NCBI GenBank assembly: GCA_018267575.1
Contig: JAFDYF010000084.1
Span: forward strand, 1 to 62,094
DNA from: Bacteroidota bacterium
GTDB lineage: Bacteria; Bacteroidota; Bacteroidia; Chitinophagales; Chitinophagaceae
Reading direction: 5' to 3'
DNA length: 62,094 nucleotides
Shown: positions 36,079-44,841 of the stretch, one piece after another
How the letters are laid out: each line of letters begins with the position of its first letter
Position numbering within the stretch: the stretch's first letter is position 1
The notes under the pieces: generated by a model
The model's database searches: none
What the model saw: only the letters and a program-made list of their open reading frames with translations
Told to the model about the DNA's origin: nothing
Position numbers and translations under genes: made by a program

Positions 36079-36360
36079 ATTTGGGATTGGGAATTGGAGT
36101 TGAAAGGTTGAAGCGTTGATACGAAAGTGCCTTGCGTTTAGCGTTCAGCATTAAGCGTTTCTCTTCGTCCCTTTGTATCCTTTGCGCCCTTTGTGTGAAA
36201 CAAAAATCTTGCAAAGGCGCTAAGGGAAGGTCTTATTTGCCTTATATATCTTATGTGGTTAAAAAAAATATTTTTTTCACGTAGAGGCACTGGGAACGCG
36301 GAGGGAAATCAAGGGAGTTGATATCTTTTTCTCTATTCTCTATTCACTATTGACCATTTA
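36079..36360. repeat. Tandem non-coding unit, copy 2
   Basis: Same order of words as copy 1, ending CACTATTGACCATTTA just before the lipB promoter. In the hairpin of this copy the two changed bases (TGTG against TTGC) still allow wobble pairs in RNA. A third, partial relative lies at about 50110-50190 and a reverse-complement relative at 1-55. Confidence 0.7.
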
Positions 36361-36365
36361 CCAAC

Positions 36366-36374
36366 TAAATTTGC
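36366..36374 (+). promoter_or_regulatory. Probable -7 element of lipB
   Basis: TAAATTTGC matches TAnnTTTG and ends 7 bases before the lipB start codon, implying a nearly leaderless message. The -33 region falls in the repeat unit. Confidence 0.45.
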
Positions 36375-36381
36375 ACCTGCT

Positions 36382-37113
36382 ATGTCAAAACAAAAACTAT
36401 TTTTCCGCGACCTTGGCAATATGGGTTATAAAGAAGCCTGGGACTTGCAGGAAAACCTGCTGCAAGAAAATTTAAAGATCAAATCCCATACTAGCAACAA
36501 GGAAAATTTGGCCGACACTACGTCATCCACCAGCAACCACCTATTGTTTGTGGAGCATCCCCCGGTATATACTTTGGGTAAAAGCGGCCATCCCGAAAAC
36601 ATACTTATCAGTGAAGAAGCAATGTTGGAAAAGAAAATCGCTTTTTTCAATACCAACCGGGGCGGGGATATCACTTTTCATGGGCCCGGACAAATAGTCG
36701 GTTATCCCATCATCGACCTGGAGAAATTTTATACGGATATTGGCCGGTATATGCGCGAACTCGAAGAAGTTGTCATTCTGACTCTTTTGGAATATGGGAT
36801 CATTAGTGGTCGATCTTCGGGCGAAACAGGTGTTTGGCTGGATGCTGGCGTATTGGGCATGGAGCGTAAGATATGCGCCATGGGCGTGCGCTGCAGTCGC
36901 TGGGTAACCATGCACGGGTTTGCGCTGAATGTGAATACCGACCTTTCTTATTTCGATTTCATTATCCCTTGCGGGATCCAGAACAAAAAAGTGACTTCTA
37001 TCGAAAAGGAATTGGGAAAAAAAATAGATATGGAAGAAGTGAAAGAAAAGCTCAAGAATAATTTTGAAAAAGTGTTTGATTGCGAAATGCAGGAACTGGT
37101 GAGAAGCATCTAA
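36382..37113 (+). CDS. lipB: Octanoyl-[acyl carrier protein]:protein octanoyltransferase
   Basis: Moves octanoate from ACP to lipoyl domains of 2-oxoacid dehydrogenases and GcvH, the first step of endogenous lipoate formation. The 243-residue protein has EHPPVYTLGKSG (about residues 57-68), NRGGDITFHGPGQIVGYPI (about 92-110), the lysine in ERKICAMGV (about 160) and the catalytic cysteine in FIIPCGIQNKKVTSIEKE (about 194). The start MSKQKLFFRDLG fits the family. It converges on a secreted-protein gene only 7 bases away, with no visible hairpin between them. Confidence 0.95.
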   Translation: MSKQKLFFRDLGNMGYKEAWDLQENLLQENLKIKSHTSNKENLADTTSSTSNHLLFVEHPPVYTLGKSGHPENILISEEAMLEKKIAFFNTNRGGDITFHGPGQIVGYPIIDLEKFYTDIGRYMRELEEVVILTLLEYGIISGRSSGETGVWLDAGVLGMERKICAMGVRCSRWVTMHGFALNVNTDLSYFDFIIPCGIQNKKVTSIEKELGKKIDMEEVKEKLKNNFEKVFDCEMQELVRSI

Positions 37114-37120
37114 TCCATAC

Positions 37121-38062
37121 TTAAAAATCTTTCTGTATAAATAACCTGTTTTTTTCTTTTAACCGCCCATCTTCAAAAAGTTCGAACCGGAACCAACCGG
37201 CATGCACAAAATTGGTTTTATCAACCGTCAATAGGGGCTGCTTAATTTCCTTGATCTCAAAAAGAGGGGACCCATCCATTTCAAAAAATTTCACCGTGCA
37301 GTTTTTCTGACCAGCTTCCGGCAATACAATGTTCACATTATTATCCTTGGTGGTATATACGTATCTGGAAATTTTGTACACTTCCTTAGGAATAAAAGGC
37401 CTAATCAATATGGTGTCCGTGCCATTAAAAACAAGGGTATCCTTGGTCTTGGCCAGTATGGAATCCTTGAACTTTGGTACCGACCGCTCAAATAATTGCC
37501 CAATCAGTGAATCCTGTTTTTTAATATAATAGATTTTGTTCAATGCGATTTTCGGACTTGTATTGATTTTGCCCGGTGCATCGATTTCCACAGGTTCCGT
37601 AATTCTTTTTGTATCGCTCAAGCGCTGTTTTTCAGCCCGGGCGGCAATCGCATTATCTGGTTCATCTATAATTGTTGAAGCTGTTTTATTGGTTGTATTT
37701 GTCGTTGCCAATTGCACAGCCGTATCCTTGATTGGGCGCAAGGGTTTGGTAAACAGATAGCGACCACTATCAAGCACAATGAACAATCGGTAAAAAATCC
37801 GGGGATTTGGGATTTTCGCATCCACAAAACCATTCTCGGCCACTGAGGGGTCAGGCACACTGAGTAAGGTGGTATAATTTTTAAGACTGTCCGCCGACCG
37901 CTGAATGCCAATTTGGGTAACTACGGGATAATAATTTTTCCAACTAATGATCACCTTTCCGTTGGCTTTGAGTACTGCGGAAAACTTGGGGAGGCCATCC
38001 TGAGCAGACACCATTTGGGAAATCAAAAAAACAATTGAAAATAATGCCAGTTTCCGCTGCAT
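37121..38062 (-). CDS. Secreted protein of unknown function
   Basis: A 313-residue protein not recognised as a known family. Residues 1-20 form a signal peptide (ISQMVSAQDG). A fibronectin-III-like segment appears around residues 25-110 (VISWKNYYPVVTQIGIQRSADSLKNY is typical, in two pieces). A threonine-rich low-complexity linker follows (about 120-165), then a C-terminal part with charged beta-strand character ending RLFIQKDF. There is no sorting domain. It is probably periplasmic or surface-exposed. It stands alone. Confidence 0.7.
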   Translation of the reverse strand: MQRKLALFSIVFLISQMVSAQDGLPKFSAVLKANGKVIISWKNYYPVVTQIGIQRSADSLKNYTTLLSVPDPSVAENGFVDAKIPNPRIFYRLFIVLDSGRYLFTKPLRPIKDTAVQLATTNTTNKTASTIIDEPDNAIAARAEKQRLSDTKRITEPVEIDAPGKINTSPKIALNKIYYIKKQDSLIGQLFERSVPKFKDSILAKTKDTLVFNGTDTILIRPFIPKEVYKISRYVYTTKDNNVNIVLPEAGQKNCTVKFFEMDGSPLFEIKEIKQPLLTVDKTNFVHAGWFRFELFEDGRLKEKNRLFIQKDF

Positions 38063-38135
38063 GCTTCAATAACGAATCTTTATTTAAGATGTTTTAAAAA
38101 AAGCAAAGATAAGGCTCTGCGCCCTTAATTTCAGG

Positions 38136-39026
38136 CTAAAAAACAAGGGTGCCAGCAGGCAGGGACCTGTTCCCTTGCAGCCCACCACTATGAACGACCA
38201 ATAGCCGGCTACCCACAGCGAAAACATCTTTTTCTACCATATCCATCATGGCATAGAATAGTTTTCCCGTGTACACAAAATCGCTGGGGATTTTTGTTTG
38301 GGTAAAAAAATGGTTCATGAACGCTAAAAGGGCATCATTTTTTTTGGCATATCCACCAAAATGGTAGGCATGAATAATTTGTTTTTGAGGGCTGCCTGTA
38401 TAAACTTCCCGCATCCCTTTCAACACGACAATCCCAATCATTTGGGAATTGGAACCGACAGCTTGGGATAATCCTTCAAAACTTGTGCCTGTGCCTATCG
38501 CACAAAGAATATGTGTGTATTGAGCATGATCGATTCCATCCAACATTTCCTTGCTACCCATTACCCCTAGTTGTCCAGCACCACCTTCCGGTACAATCAA
38601 GGCATTGGGATATTTTTCTGCAAGTCCTTTCAGAAATACGGGGTCGCTTTTGCTTTTATAATCCTCCCGACTTATAAACTCCAAGTGCATGCCCAGCGCA
38701 ATAGCATCACTCAATGTAGATGACAGCTGATGGGGTTTCTCGCCCCGGATAATACCAATACTCTGCAGTCCTGCTTCTTTTGCCGCACAGGCTGTGGCCA
38801 CAATATGGTTGGAATAAGCCCCGCCGAATGTAAGAATCGACCGATAATTTTTATCCACCGCCTCCTTTAAATAGTATTTCAGCTTATACCATTTGTTGCC
38901 CGACACGATAGGATGTATCTGGTCAAGTCTCAGCACATCCACTTGTATCCCCTTTTCCCAGAATATCTGTAACTGCAGATTTTGTACAGAAGGGGAAATC
39001 CCTTTTATGTATTGAGTTGATGACAT
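38136..39026 (-). CDS. PLP-dependent D-cysteine desulfhydrase/ACC deaminase family protein
   Basis: A 296-residue member of the fold type II PLP enzymes. VSGNKWYKLKYYL (about residues 42-54) holds the PLP lysine. GGAYSNHIVATA (about 69-80) is the substrate-binding loop and GTGTSFEGLSQA the phosphate-binding loop. Relatives break down D-cysteine to pyruvate, H2S and ammonia, or open 1-aminocyclopropane-1-carboxylate. At about 296 residues it is shorter than E. coli DcyD (328). The actual substrate is uncertain. It is divergent from a nucleotidyltransferase gene. Confidence 0.88.
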   Translation of the reverse strand: MSSTQYIKGISPSVQNLQLQIFWEKGIQVDVLRLDQIHPIVSGNKWYKLKYYLKEAVDKNYRSILTFGGAYSNHIVATACAAKEAGLQSIGIIRGEKPHQLSSTLSDAIALGMHLEFISREDYKSKSDPVFLKGLAEKYPNALIVPEGGAGQLGVMGSKEMLDGIDHAQYTHILCAIGTGTSFEGLSQAVGSNSQMIGIVVLKGMREVYTGSPQKQIIHAYHFGGYAKKNDALLAFMNHFFTQTKIPSDFVYTGKLFYAMMDMVEKDVFAVGSRLLVVHSGGLQGNRSLPAGTLVF

Positions 39027-39088
39027 TCAGTTTTTCCTTTGCAATTATTATTATTTATTTTCGTTTCTGAAAATTAAAATTAAAGTAA

Positions 39089-39988
39089 ATGGAATCAACA
39101 CTTTTGATATTAGCGGCAGGCATGGCCTCAAGATACGGAAGCATGAAACAAATTCAAGGGTTCGGCCCTTCTGGTGAGACCATTATGGATTATTCAATCT
39201 ACGATGCTATCGAATCGGGGTTTACCAAAGTGGTATTTGTGATCAGAAAAGATTTTGCAGAAAACTTCAAAGCCATTTTTGAGCCTAAACTAAAGGGAAA
39301 AATCAAAACGGATTATGTGTATCAGGACTTACATTCCTATGTTGGCAGCCATCAAGTGCCTGCTGACCGTACCAAACCTTGGGGAACCGCCCATGCGGTA
39401 CTCTGCGCCAAAGAAGTGATCAAAGAACCTTTTGCGGTGATCAATGCCGATGATTTTTATGGCCGTGATGCTTTCCAAAAAGCACATGCATTCCTCAATG
39501 GCGTTTGTAGCCCCAAGCTCTACTCCATTATCGGCTATGAGCTGATCAAAACACTTTCAGAAAATGGCTCGGTGAGCCGTGGTGTTTGCCAAGTGGATGC
39601 CAAAAACAATTTAGTTTCCATTGCAGAAAGGGTAAAGATTTACAAGGGAGAAAATGGTAAAATCACCTATGAAGAAGGGGACAAAAAATTTGAAGTGCCT
39701 TCCGATTCAAAAGTGTCCATGAACTTTTGGTGCTTTCACCCAGATGTTTTCCCCTTTATTGAAAAAATATTTGGCGAATTTTTGAAAGAAAGCAGTTCCA
39801 ATCCCAAAGCGGAGTTTTTCATCCCTATCGTTGGTGATCGTTTTATAAAAGCAGGCTTAGGTGCAATAGAAGTGATCCCTACTTCTGCACAATGGTTTGG
39901 GGTCACGTATAAAGAAGATGCCCCTGATGTGCAGAAAAGCCTAAACAAGTTGATTGCAGATAAAAACTATCCCAGCAAATTGTGGTAA
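39089..39988 (+). CDS. Sugar-phosphate nucleotidyltransferase-like protein
   Basis: A 299-residue protein with an N-terminal NTP-transferase fold. The pyrophosphorylase motif is LLILAAGMASRYGSMKQIQG (residues about 5-24), a variant of GxGxRxxPxTK. AVINADDFYG (about 115-124) is the metal-binding aspartate region and PKAEFFIPIVGDRFIKAG lies towards the end. It probably activates a sugar phosphate, but neither base nor sugar can be assigned, and it is not linked to the glycan cluster at 29-34 kb. It ends before a clear terminator. Confidence 0.85.
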   Translation: MESTLLILAAGMASRYGSMKQIQGFGPSGETIMDYSIYDAIESGFTKVVFVIRKDFAENFKAIFEPKLKGKIKTDYVYQDLHSYVGSHQVPADRTKPWGTAHAVLCAKEVIKEPFAVINADDFYGRDAFQKAHAFLNGVCSPKLYSIIGYELIKTLSENGSVSRGVCQVDAKNNLVSIAERVKIYKGENGKITYEEGDKKFEVPSDSKVSMNFWCFHPDVFPFIEKIFGEFLKESSSNPKAEFFIPIVGDRFIKAGLGAIEVIPTSAQWFGVTYKEDAPDVQKSLNKLIADKNYPSKLW

Positions 39989-40016
39989 GAAAATAGGAAA
40001 ATCATTTTACTAAATA

Positions 40017-40048
40017 AAAAAAGCCAGACACTAAAATCTGGCTTTTTT
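40017..40048. terminator. Terminator after the nucleotidyltransferase gene
   Basis: A 12-bp stem, AAAAAAGCCAGA with TCTGGCTTTTTT, and an 8-base loop. It ends in six T on the plus strand and, being flanked by A/T on both sides, also serves the convergent lipoprotein gene. Confidence 0.9.
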
Positions 40049-40065
40049 CATTATTGAGAAGATGG

Positions 40066-40554
40066 TTATTGAACATAAACGGTCTTGTTCACTATTCCAG
40101 CATCGGTGGCACTTGTTGTTCCGCCACCTTCACTGCTCAAGCTTAATTGCGAAATAAAATTCGCAGTGATGGTGAGTTTGGATTTATGCGTAGCCGTTGC
40201 ACCAATGAGCCTGATAGAGGAAGTCCAAGGGTTCATCCCTGTTGCATCCATTGAACCCATCACAGTGCTGAGTTTTATTGGGGCTGACGAAGTCCCATAG
40301 GTCAAAATGGGTGCACCAGAAGCAGAGGATGCTACGGATAAATAAGTATATACATTCAAGGTATCATACAGCGTGCCAGCTACATTCAAATAAAGGGTAT
40401 CCCCTACATTGACGGTATCTTTAGTATGGTTCATTGAACTGATGGTAATATTGGCGGTGACAGGTGCCGTATAGGGTGCTACCGAGCTATTAGTGGTGCA
40501 GCTGATAGCAAGTATCGCACCTGCAACCATTATTGATAAAACTATTTTTTTCAT
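40066..40554 (-). CDS. Small lipoprotein of unknown function
   Basis: About 162 residues from MKKIVLSIMV; an ATG two codons upstream is also possible. The lipobox is AISC with the cysteine at residue 19. The mature part is rich in Thr, Ser and Val and predicted all-beta. No family recognised. It lies 58 bases downstream of the Oar-like TonB receptor gene, separated by a 14-bp hairpin, so it may be expressed at a reduced level from the same transcript and could be an accessory of that receptor. Confidence 0.72.
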   Translation of the reverse strand: MKKIVLSIMVAGAILAISCTTNSSVAPYTAPVTANITISSMNHTKDTVNVGDTLYLNVAGTLYDTLNVYTYLSVASSASGAPILTYGTSSAPIKLSTVMGSMDATGMNPWTSSIRLIGATATHKSKLTITANFISQLSLSSEGGGTTSATDAGIVNKTVYVQ

Positions 40555-40579
40555 AAACATAATTTTAAAAGAATTAAAA

Positions 40580-40610
40580 TCAATCCCGGTTTTAACAAAA
40601 CCGGGATTGA
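40580..40610 (-). terminator. Hairpin between the TonB receptor and the lipoprotein gene
   Basis: A perfect 14-bp stem (TCAATCCCGGTTTT arm) with a 3-base loop, followed on the minus strand by a T-rich run. It looks like a terminator or attenuator between two co-directional genes. Confidence 0.78.
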
Positions 40611-40618
40611 TGTGGATA

Positions 40619-43600
40619 TTAATTAAATAGATACTTTACCCCGAGCTGCATTTGCCAACGGGAAAGTATGGAGGTATTGTTTGAATAACTGTTCACCAGT
40701 GGCACTTGGTTGGTGGCATCACCATAAGGGAAAGAGAACAATGGCGTTTTACCATCGGCAGCCATCCCTTCAAATGTCAATGGAGTGGTGGTGTTCTGCT
40801 GTTTTACCAGCCCCCAATTTCTATTAAGGAAATTACCTACGTTGATCAGGTCCATTGTAAACCGTATGGTATGGCGGTCTACTTCATTATGAACTTTGGT
40901 AGTGATGTAGAAATCTTGGGTAATATTTAAATCGAGGTCTTTGAAAAATGGAAATACCACTGCATTTGCCTGCGCATATTGTCCACGGTGCATACTCAAA
41001 TAATGATCTTGGTTGATGAAATTGTTCAACTGTGCCCAAATTTGTGAAGCAGTCCTAGGATCCTTCGCTGTACCTGTGGTTACACCAGAATGGGTTGAAC
41101 TGGAATATGATCCCGCATCAATCAAATTGATCTCACTCGCATTTCTGGGGATATAGATCAAGTCATTTCCAGAGTTGCCATCACCATTCAGATCCCCGCC
41201 ATAAGTATAAGAACCCACGCCTGCAGGAGCGGCTTGGAATATAGCACCAATCGAAGTGGCGAAATGGTCGGAATAAGCAATTTTGTATGAAGCATAAGCA
41301 ATCACGCGGTGTGGTTGGTAATAATCTGAATAAGCCAGATTAGCTCCATTGGGATCGGCATTGCCAACGGGCCGGCCACTCCACAATGAGGAGGCAGTAC
41401 TACCTCCAGCAGCCACGTTCTTGGCCTGACTATATGTATAAGCCAGACTCACGAACAAGTTGCGGAAGTTTTTTTGGATTCTGCCTGTTAACGTGTAGGC
41501 ATACCCTTTTGATGAGTTCTTCATCAAGATAACACTGCTCAAATTCGGGTTGCTAGCGCTTGCCCCTGAAGAATAAATTTTATTGCTGTTGGCCGTTGAC
41601 GTTAAATACCGCATTCTATTATCAGCTCCAGCCAAAGCAAAACCATTGCTCTCGTTCAAATTGATATTTGAGAAATAAACGGCATTCACGTCTTTTGAAT
41701 AGGATCCTTCCAAGGTAACCACCCAATCATCTGCCAATTTTTTATCAATGGCCAAACTGGTTTTGATTACGGTTGGGTATTTAAAATTATGGTCGGTAAC
41801 GGCCGCTCCATAACTTTTTGCACTGCTTAACTTATCAGGAGGCGTTGTTGCACCTGCTGGCAATGGCGAACCGCTTTGTGGCAAGGAGCCTGTGGAAGAC
41901 AAAACGTTTCCAGAAAAAGGAACATTGGAGTAATTGGCTCCCGCAATCAACACACCGTTGTTGCCGCCTTGGTTAGCAAGCCACACGAAGGGAGGAGGGC
42001 CAGAGAAAATTCCAAAACCACCCCGCACTTGCAAACTCCTATCGCCCAATGCATCCCAGTTAAAGCCAATCCTGGGCGAAACCAAAATGGCGTTGCCCGG
42101 CGCTTTACCCATATTGTAGGATTGGCCACTGAAACTTAAGTTATCAAAGGATGGGTTATCCAAGAATAAAGATTTATAGATGGTCTCATCAAAACGGAGA
42201 CCGTAGGTCAACGTAAATTTGGTGTTCAAGCGCCATTTGTCCTGTACAAACAAACCGATTTCGGTGGAACCTGCATAATAGAACGGGAAAGTGCCACCCG
42301 GGATATTTGACCATTGCTGATAATAACTGTCTGAAGCAGCACCCCCATTGGCTGCAGTATAAAAGGCAGACAGCGAAGGAAACTGATAGGAGCCTGCGAA
42401 ACTAGGCACAAATGCATCCGCATATTTCCTCGAATAATCCTGAGTACCAAAAGTGATTTCATGTGCGCCCTTGTAAAGCGTTACGATATCTGACAATTGG
42501 TATACATCAGAGTTGATCAAGTTATTATAAGTATAGGTTTCATAACCGAAAGAAGTATAAATATTACCACTGCCATTCAATATGTCCACCATGGGCATGG
42601 TAGTGCCGGGTACACCGGGTGCTCGGGGGTCTCTTTCTCTTGTATAACCAACCTGGAATTTATTGGATATATTATTGTTGAAACGGGTATTCAGTTCGGC
42701 CAAATAAATATCAAAATTATTATTGATCAAATATTTGCTACCACTGAATGGAAGTCCATAAGTAAAGTTTTGCGAAGCGGGGCCTCTTACAAATCCCGCA
42801 CCCGCACGGCTGGTACTTTGTGGCTGCTCAGAGTAGGAGCGGAGATAGTTGTATTTTAAGGTCAATGTATTTTTGCTATCGATATTCCAGTCGATCCTAG
42901 CTGTGATTTTTTTACTTTGTGAAGCGAATGAATAACCTTGATATTGACCTGGGTCATAGTTGAACTTTGATTTCAGGAAGCTGGCCAAGGCATTCAACGT
43001 ATCTGCATTTGCTTGTGATACCAAACCGGCGGTTGGGGCTAGTCCTTGCGAACCTCCACTAGCTACAACTGTATAAGCAGGGGCTGTTTGTTTTACCTTT
43101 TCATAATTGACAAAGAAAAACAGTTTGTTTTTAATGATGGGGCCACCCAATGAAAAGCCCATCGTATAAAAATTAAATGGCGAAGTTGGGATGGTAACAT
43201 CTTCCACATTATAGCCCTGCATGCCCGGCCATTTTTTTAAACCGTACAATTCACCGCTAAATTTATTGGTACCGCTCTTGGTAACAGTATTCACACCAGC
43301 ACCTGTAAAACCACCTTGCTTCACATCATAGGGTGAAACGTTTACCTGAATCTGGTCAATCGCTTCCAAGCTAATGGGCTGTGCACCAGCCTGGCCACCC
43401 AAGGTAGGGGAAAGACCAAAACCATTATTGAAGTTGGCGCCATCCACCGTAATATTATTGTATTGGGAACTGCGTCCACCAAAGCTGGAGCCATTTGAAG
43501 TAGGCTCTAATTTGGTATAGTCAGAGATGGAACGGTTGATCGTGGGCAATCTTTCGATCTGTGTCCTGGTCACAATCTCCTGACTTCCCGTATGGGAGTT

Positions 43601-43990
43601 GTTGAAGATTTTGTTTTGACGGGTGGCTGCAACCACTATTTCTTTCAGTTCTTTCGACTCCGGTTGCAAACTAACATCAAGACTAAAATCCTGCCCCAAT
43701 ACCAACATGATGTTTTCATGCTTTTCTTCCTTAAACCCCACATAAGTAATCGTCAAGGTGTAAGGGCCACCAACACGCAGACCGGGCAAATTGAAACGGC
43801 CGTCCTTACGGGTTGTGGTAGTGTACTTGGTGCCAGTTGGGTTGTGCAAAGCCACCACCGTTGCACCGGCAAGCCCCGTCTTGCCATCAGTTACCGTACC
43901 TAAAATCTGGGAGGTGGTTTCCTGTGAAAATGAATAATAGGAGAGGAAAACACAGAATGCAGCGAACAATAATCTTTTGATCATAAGCAT
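40619..43990 (-). CDS. TonB-dependent receptor, Oar-like, with carboxypeptidase-regulatory-like domain
   Basis: About 1123 residues from MLMIKRLLFA; further upstream codons add no signal-like sequence. A signal peptide is followed by a carboxypeptidase-regulatory-like domain (about residues 25-110, ILGTVTDGKTGLAGATVVAL), a plug (about 120-230, with TVDGANFNNGFG and INQIQVNVSPYDVKQGGFTG-type signature), and a long beta-barrel ending LGVKYLFN. The plug matches the Oar group, whose members transport unknown, possibly peptide, substrates or interact with secreted factors. It is downstream of a thioredoxin-fold gene on the same strand. The frame is intact, in contrast to the SusC gene. Confidence 0.9.
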   Translation of the reverse strand: MLMIKRLLFAAFCVFLSYYSFSQETTSQILGTVTDGKTGLAGATVVALHNPTGTKYTTTTRKDGRFNLPGLRVGGPYTLTITYVGFKEEKHENIMLVLGQDFSLDVSLQPESKELKEIVVAATRQNKIFNNSHTGSQEIVTRTQIERLPTINRSISDYTKLEPTSNGSSFGGRSSQYNNITVDGANFNNGFGLSPTLGGQAGAQPISLEAIDQIQVNVSPYDVKQGGFTGAGVNTVTKSGTNKFSGELYGLKKWPGMQGYNVEDVTIPTSPFNFYTMGFSLGGPIIKNKLFFFVNYEKVKQTAPAYTVVASGGSQGLAPTAGLVSQANADTLNALASFLKSKFNYDPGQYQGYSFASQSKKITARIDWNIDSKNTLTLKYNYLRSYSEQPQSTSRAGAGFVRGPASQNFTYGLPFSGSKYLINNNFDIYLAELNTRFNNNISNKFQVGYTRERDPRAPGVPGTTMPMVDILNGSGNIYTSFGYETYTYNNLINSDVYQLSDIVTLYKGAHEITFGTQDYSRKYADAFVPSFAGSYQFPSLSAFYTAANGGAASDSYYQQWSNIPGGTFPFYYAGSTEIGLFVQDKWRLNTKFTLTYGLRFDETIYKSLFLDNPSFDNLSFSGQSYNMGKAPGNAILVSPRIGFNWDALGDRSLQVRGGFGIFSGPPPFVWLANQGGNNGVLIAGANYSNVPFSGNVLSSTGSLPQSGSPLPAGATTPPDKLSSAKSYGAAVTDHNFKYPTVIKTSLAIDKKLADDWVVTLEGSYSKDVNAVYFSNINLNESNGFALAGADNRMRYLTSTANSNKIYSSGASASNPNLSSVILMKNSSKGYAYTLTGRIQKNFRNLFVSLAYTYSQAKNVAAGGSTASSLWSGRPVGNADPNGANLAYSDYYQPHRVIAYASYKIAYSDHFATSIGAIFQAAPAGVGSYTYGGDLNGDGNSGNDLIYIPRNASEINLIDAGSYSSSTHSGVTTGTAKDPRTASQIWAQLNNFINQDHYLSMHRGQYAQANAVVFPFFKDLDLNITQDFYITTKVHNEVDRHTIRFTMDLINVGNFLNRNWGLVKQQNTTTPLTFEGMAADGKTPLFSFPYGDATNQVPLVNSYSNNTSILSRWQMQLGVKYLFN

Positions 43991-44171
43991 AAGCGTGAGT
44001 TTTTGGTTTGCAAAGAAACAATTAAACATTACAGCTTTTTTATATGTGCTGTTAAGAAATTATAAACAGGCGAGGAACCGTTAGGAGAGTTAGGTCAATA
44101 ATGAATACAAAGAAATGAAAATTGAATATATAATTCAAAATTAAACTGTACAATACATAGATATATTATTA

Positions 44172-44189
44172 CACATAATAATTTATGTG
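44172..44189. repeat. Inverted repeat upstream of the Oar-like receptor gene
   Basis: CACATAA-TAAT-TTATGTG is a perfect 7-bp dyad in the spacer between the thioredoxin-fold gene and the receptor gene. It could be a weak terminator or a regulator site; the AT-rich surroundings make chance occurrence possible. Confidence 0.35.
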
Positions 44190-44216
44190 CATAAATTCTG
44201 GATAATTCAAACCCTA

Positions 44217-44723
44217 CTAGTTGCCTTTGTTAAAGGCATCAAGCAAGGTGGATATTTTTTGGCTGCCTTCGAAAGTGGTGACTAATTTTCCTTTTTTATC
44301 ATATAATGCAAGGAATGGAAGGCTATGTATATTGTAATTGGAAGGTATTTGGTAGTTTTCATCCCTACCCAGTTTTATATTATTATAGTTGGAAATATGA
44401 AAGTTGGAATAAAAATTCTTCATCTCTGAAAAAGGGAAATAGGTTGCCATCACAATATCTATATTCTTCAGTTTATCCATTTCAGCTATCAGGTCCTTGG
44501 TTTGGTGCTTGCAATGGTCGCACTCTGGACTAAAATACATGATCAGTGTTTCATGGTGTTTGCGAAGATCACTATTGGTATAATAGCTGGAACTATCCAC
44601 TTTCAGTATGCGGAACTTGGGTACAATAAGCGATTGCTTCTTCGCGGGCGCCGGGGCATTCTGTTGCGCAATAACGGAAAAAGCCAAACACAAAGCCAAA
44701 AAGGAAAAAACGGTTCTTTTCAT
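44217..44723 (-). CDS. Secreted thioredoxin-fold (TlpA-like) protein
   Basis: About 168 residues from MKRTVFSFLALC; an in-frame ATG 13 codons upstream does not resemble a signal. A signal peptide (FSVIAQ) precedes a thioredoxin-like domain with the redox motif CDHC in MYFSPECDHCKHQTKDLI. The cis-proline region reads LPFLALYDKKGKLV. Such exported proteins reduce disulfides or assist cytochrome maturation. It lies divergent from a BlaI-type regulator gene with the presumed operator between them, so it could be under the same control, which is inference. Confidence 0.85.
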   Translation of the reverse strand: MKRTVFSFLALCLAFSVIAQQNAPAPAKKQSLIVPKFRILKVDSSSYYTNSDLRKHHETLIMYFSPECDHCKHQTKDLIAEMDKLKNIDIVMATYFPFSEMKNFYSNFHISNYNNIKLGRDENYQIPSNYNIHSLPFLALYDKKGKLVTTFEGSQKISTLLDAFNKGN

Positions 44724-44813
44724 GATTTCTGAGATTGTAGGTATTTCTAAATACAAGTACAAAGCAAAAATATAAACTAAATGGCATAAATAAATTTGGC
44801 GGCATATGAATTA

Positions 44814-44838
44814 TTCGTAGATTTACGAAAAGTTCGTA
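44814..44838. promoter_or_regulatory. Probable BlaI-type operator
   Basis: TTCGTA-GATT-TACGAA (44814-44829) is a perfect dyad. A further half site TTCGTA (44833-44838) lies just before the start codon of the BlaI-like gene. BlaI/MecI repressors bind dyads of TACxA type near their own promoters, so autoregulation is likely. The site lies between the regulator and the divergent thioredoxin-fold gene. Confidence 0.65.
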
Positions 44839-44841
44839 GAT

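Larger units (their letters stand above)
35559..36381. repeat. Non-coding repeat nest between rluD and lipB
   Basis: More than 800 bases without a credible gene. From left to right: AATTGGGAATTAG words, the second copy of the 77-bp inverted-repeat element (35697-35773), then two tandem copies of a unit of about 275-280 bases (35799-36069 and 36079-36360). Open frames that cross it are translations of the repeats. The lipB promoter lies at its right end. Confidence 0.75.

Noticed and set aside
35852..36111. Open frames of about 70 codons in the repeat nest before lipB
   Set aside because: They translate the repeat units in several frames, have no family resemblance and differ between the two tandem copies by indels.
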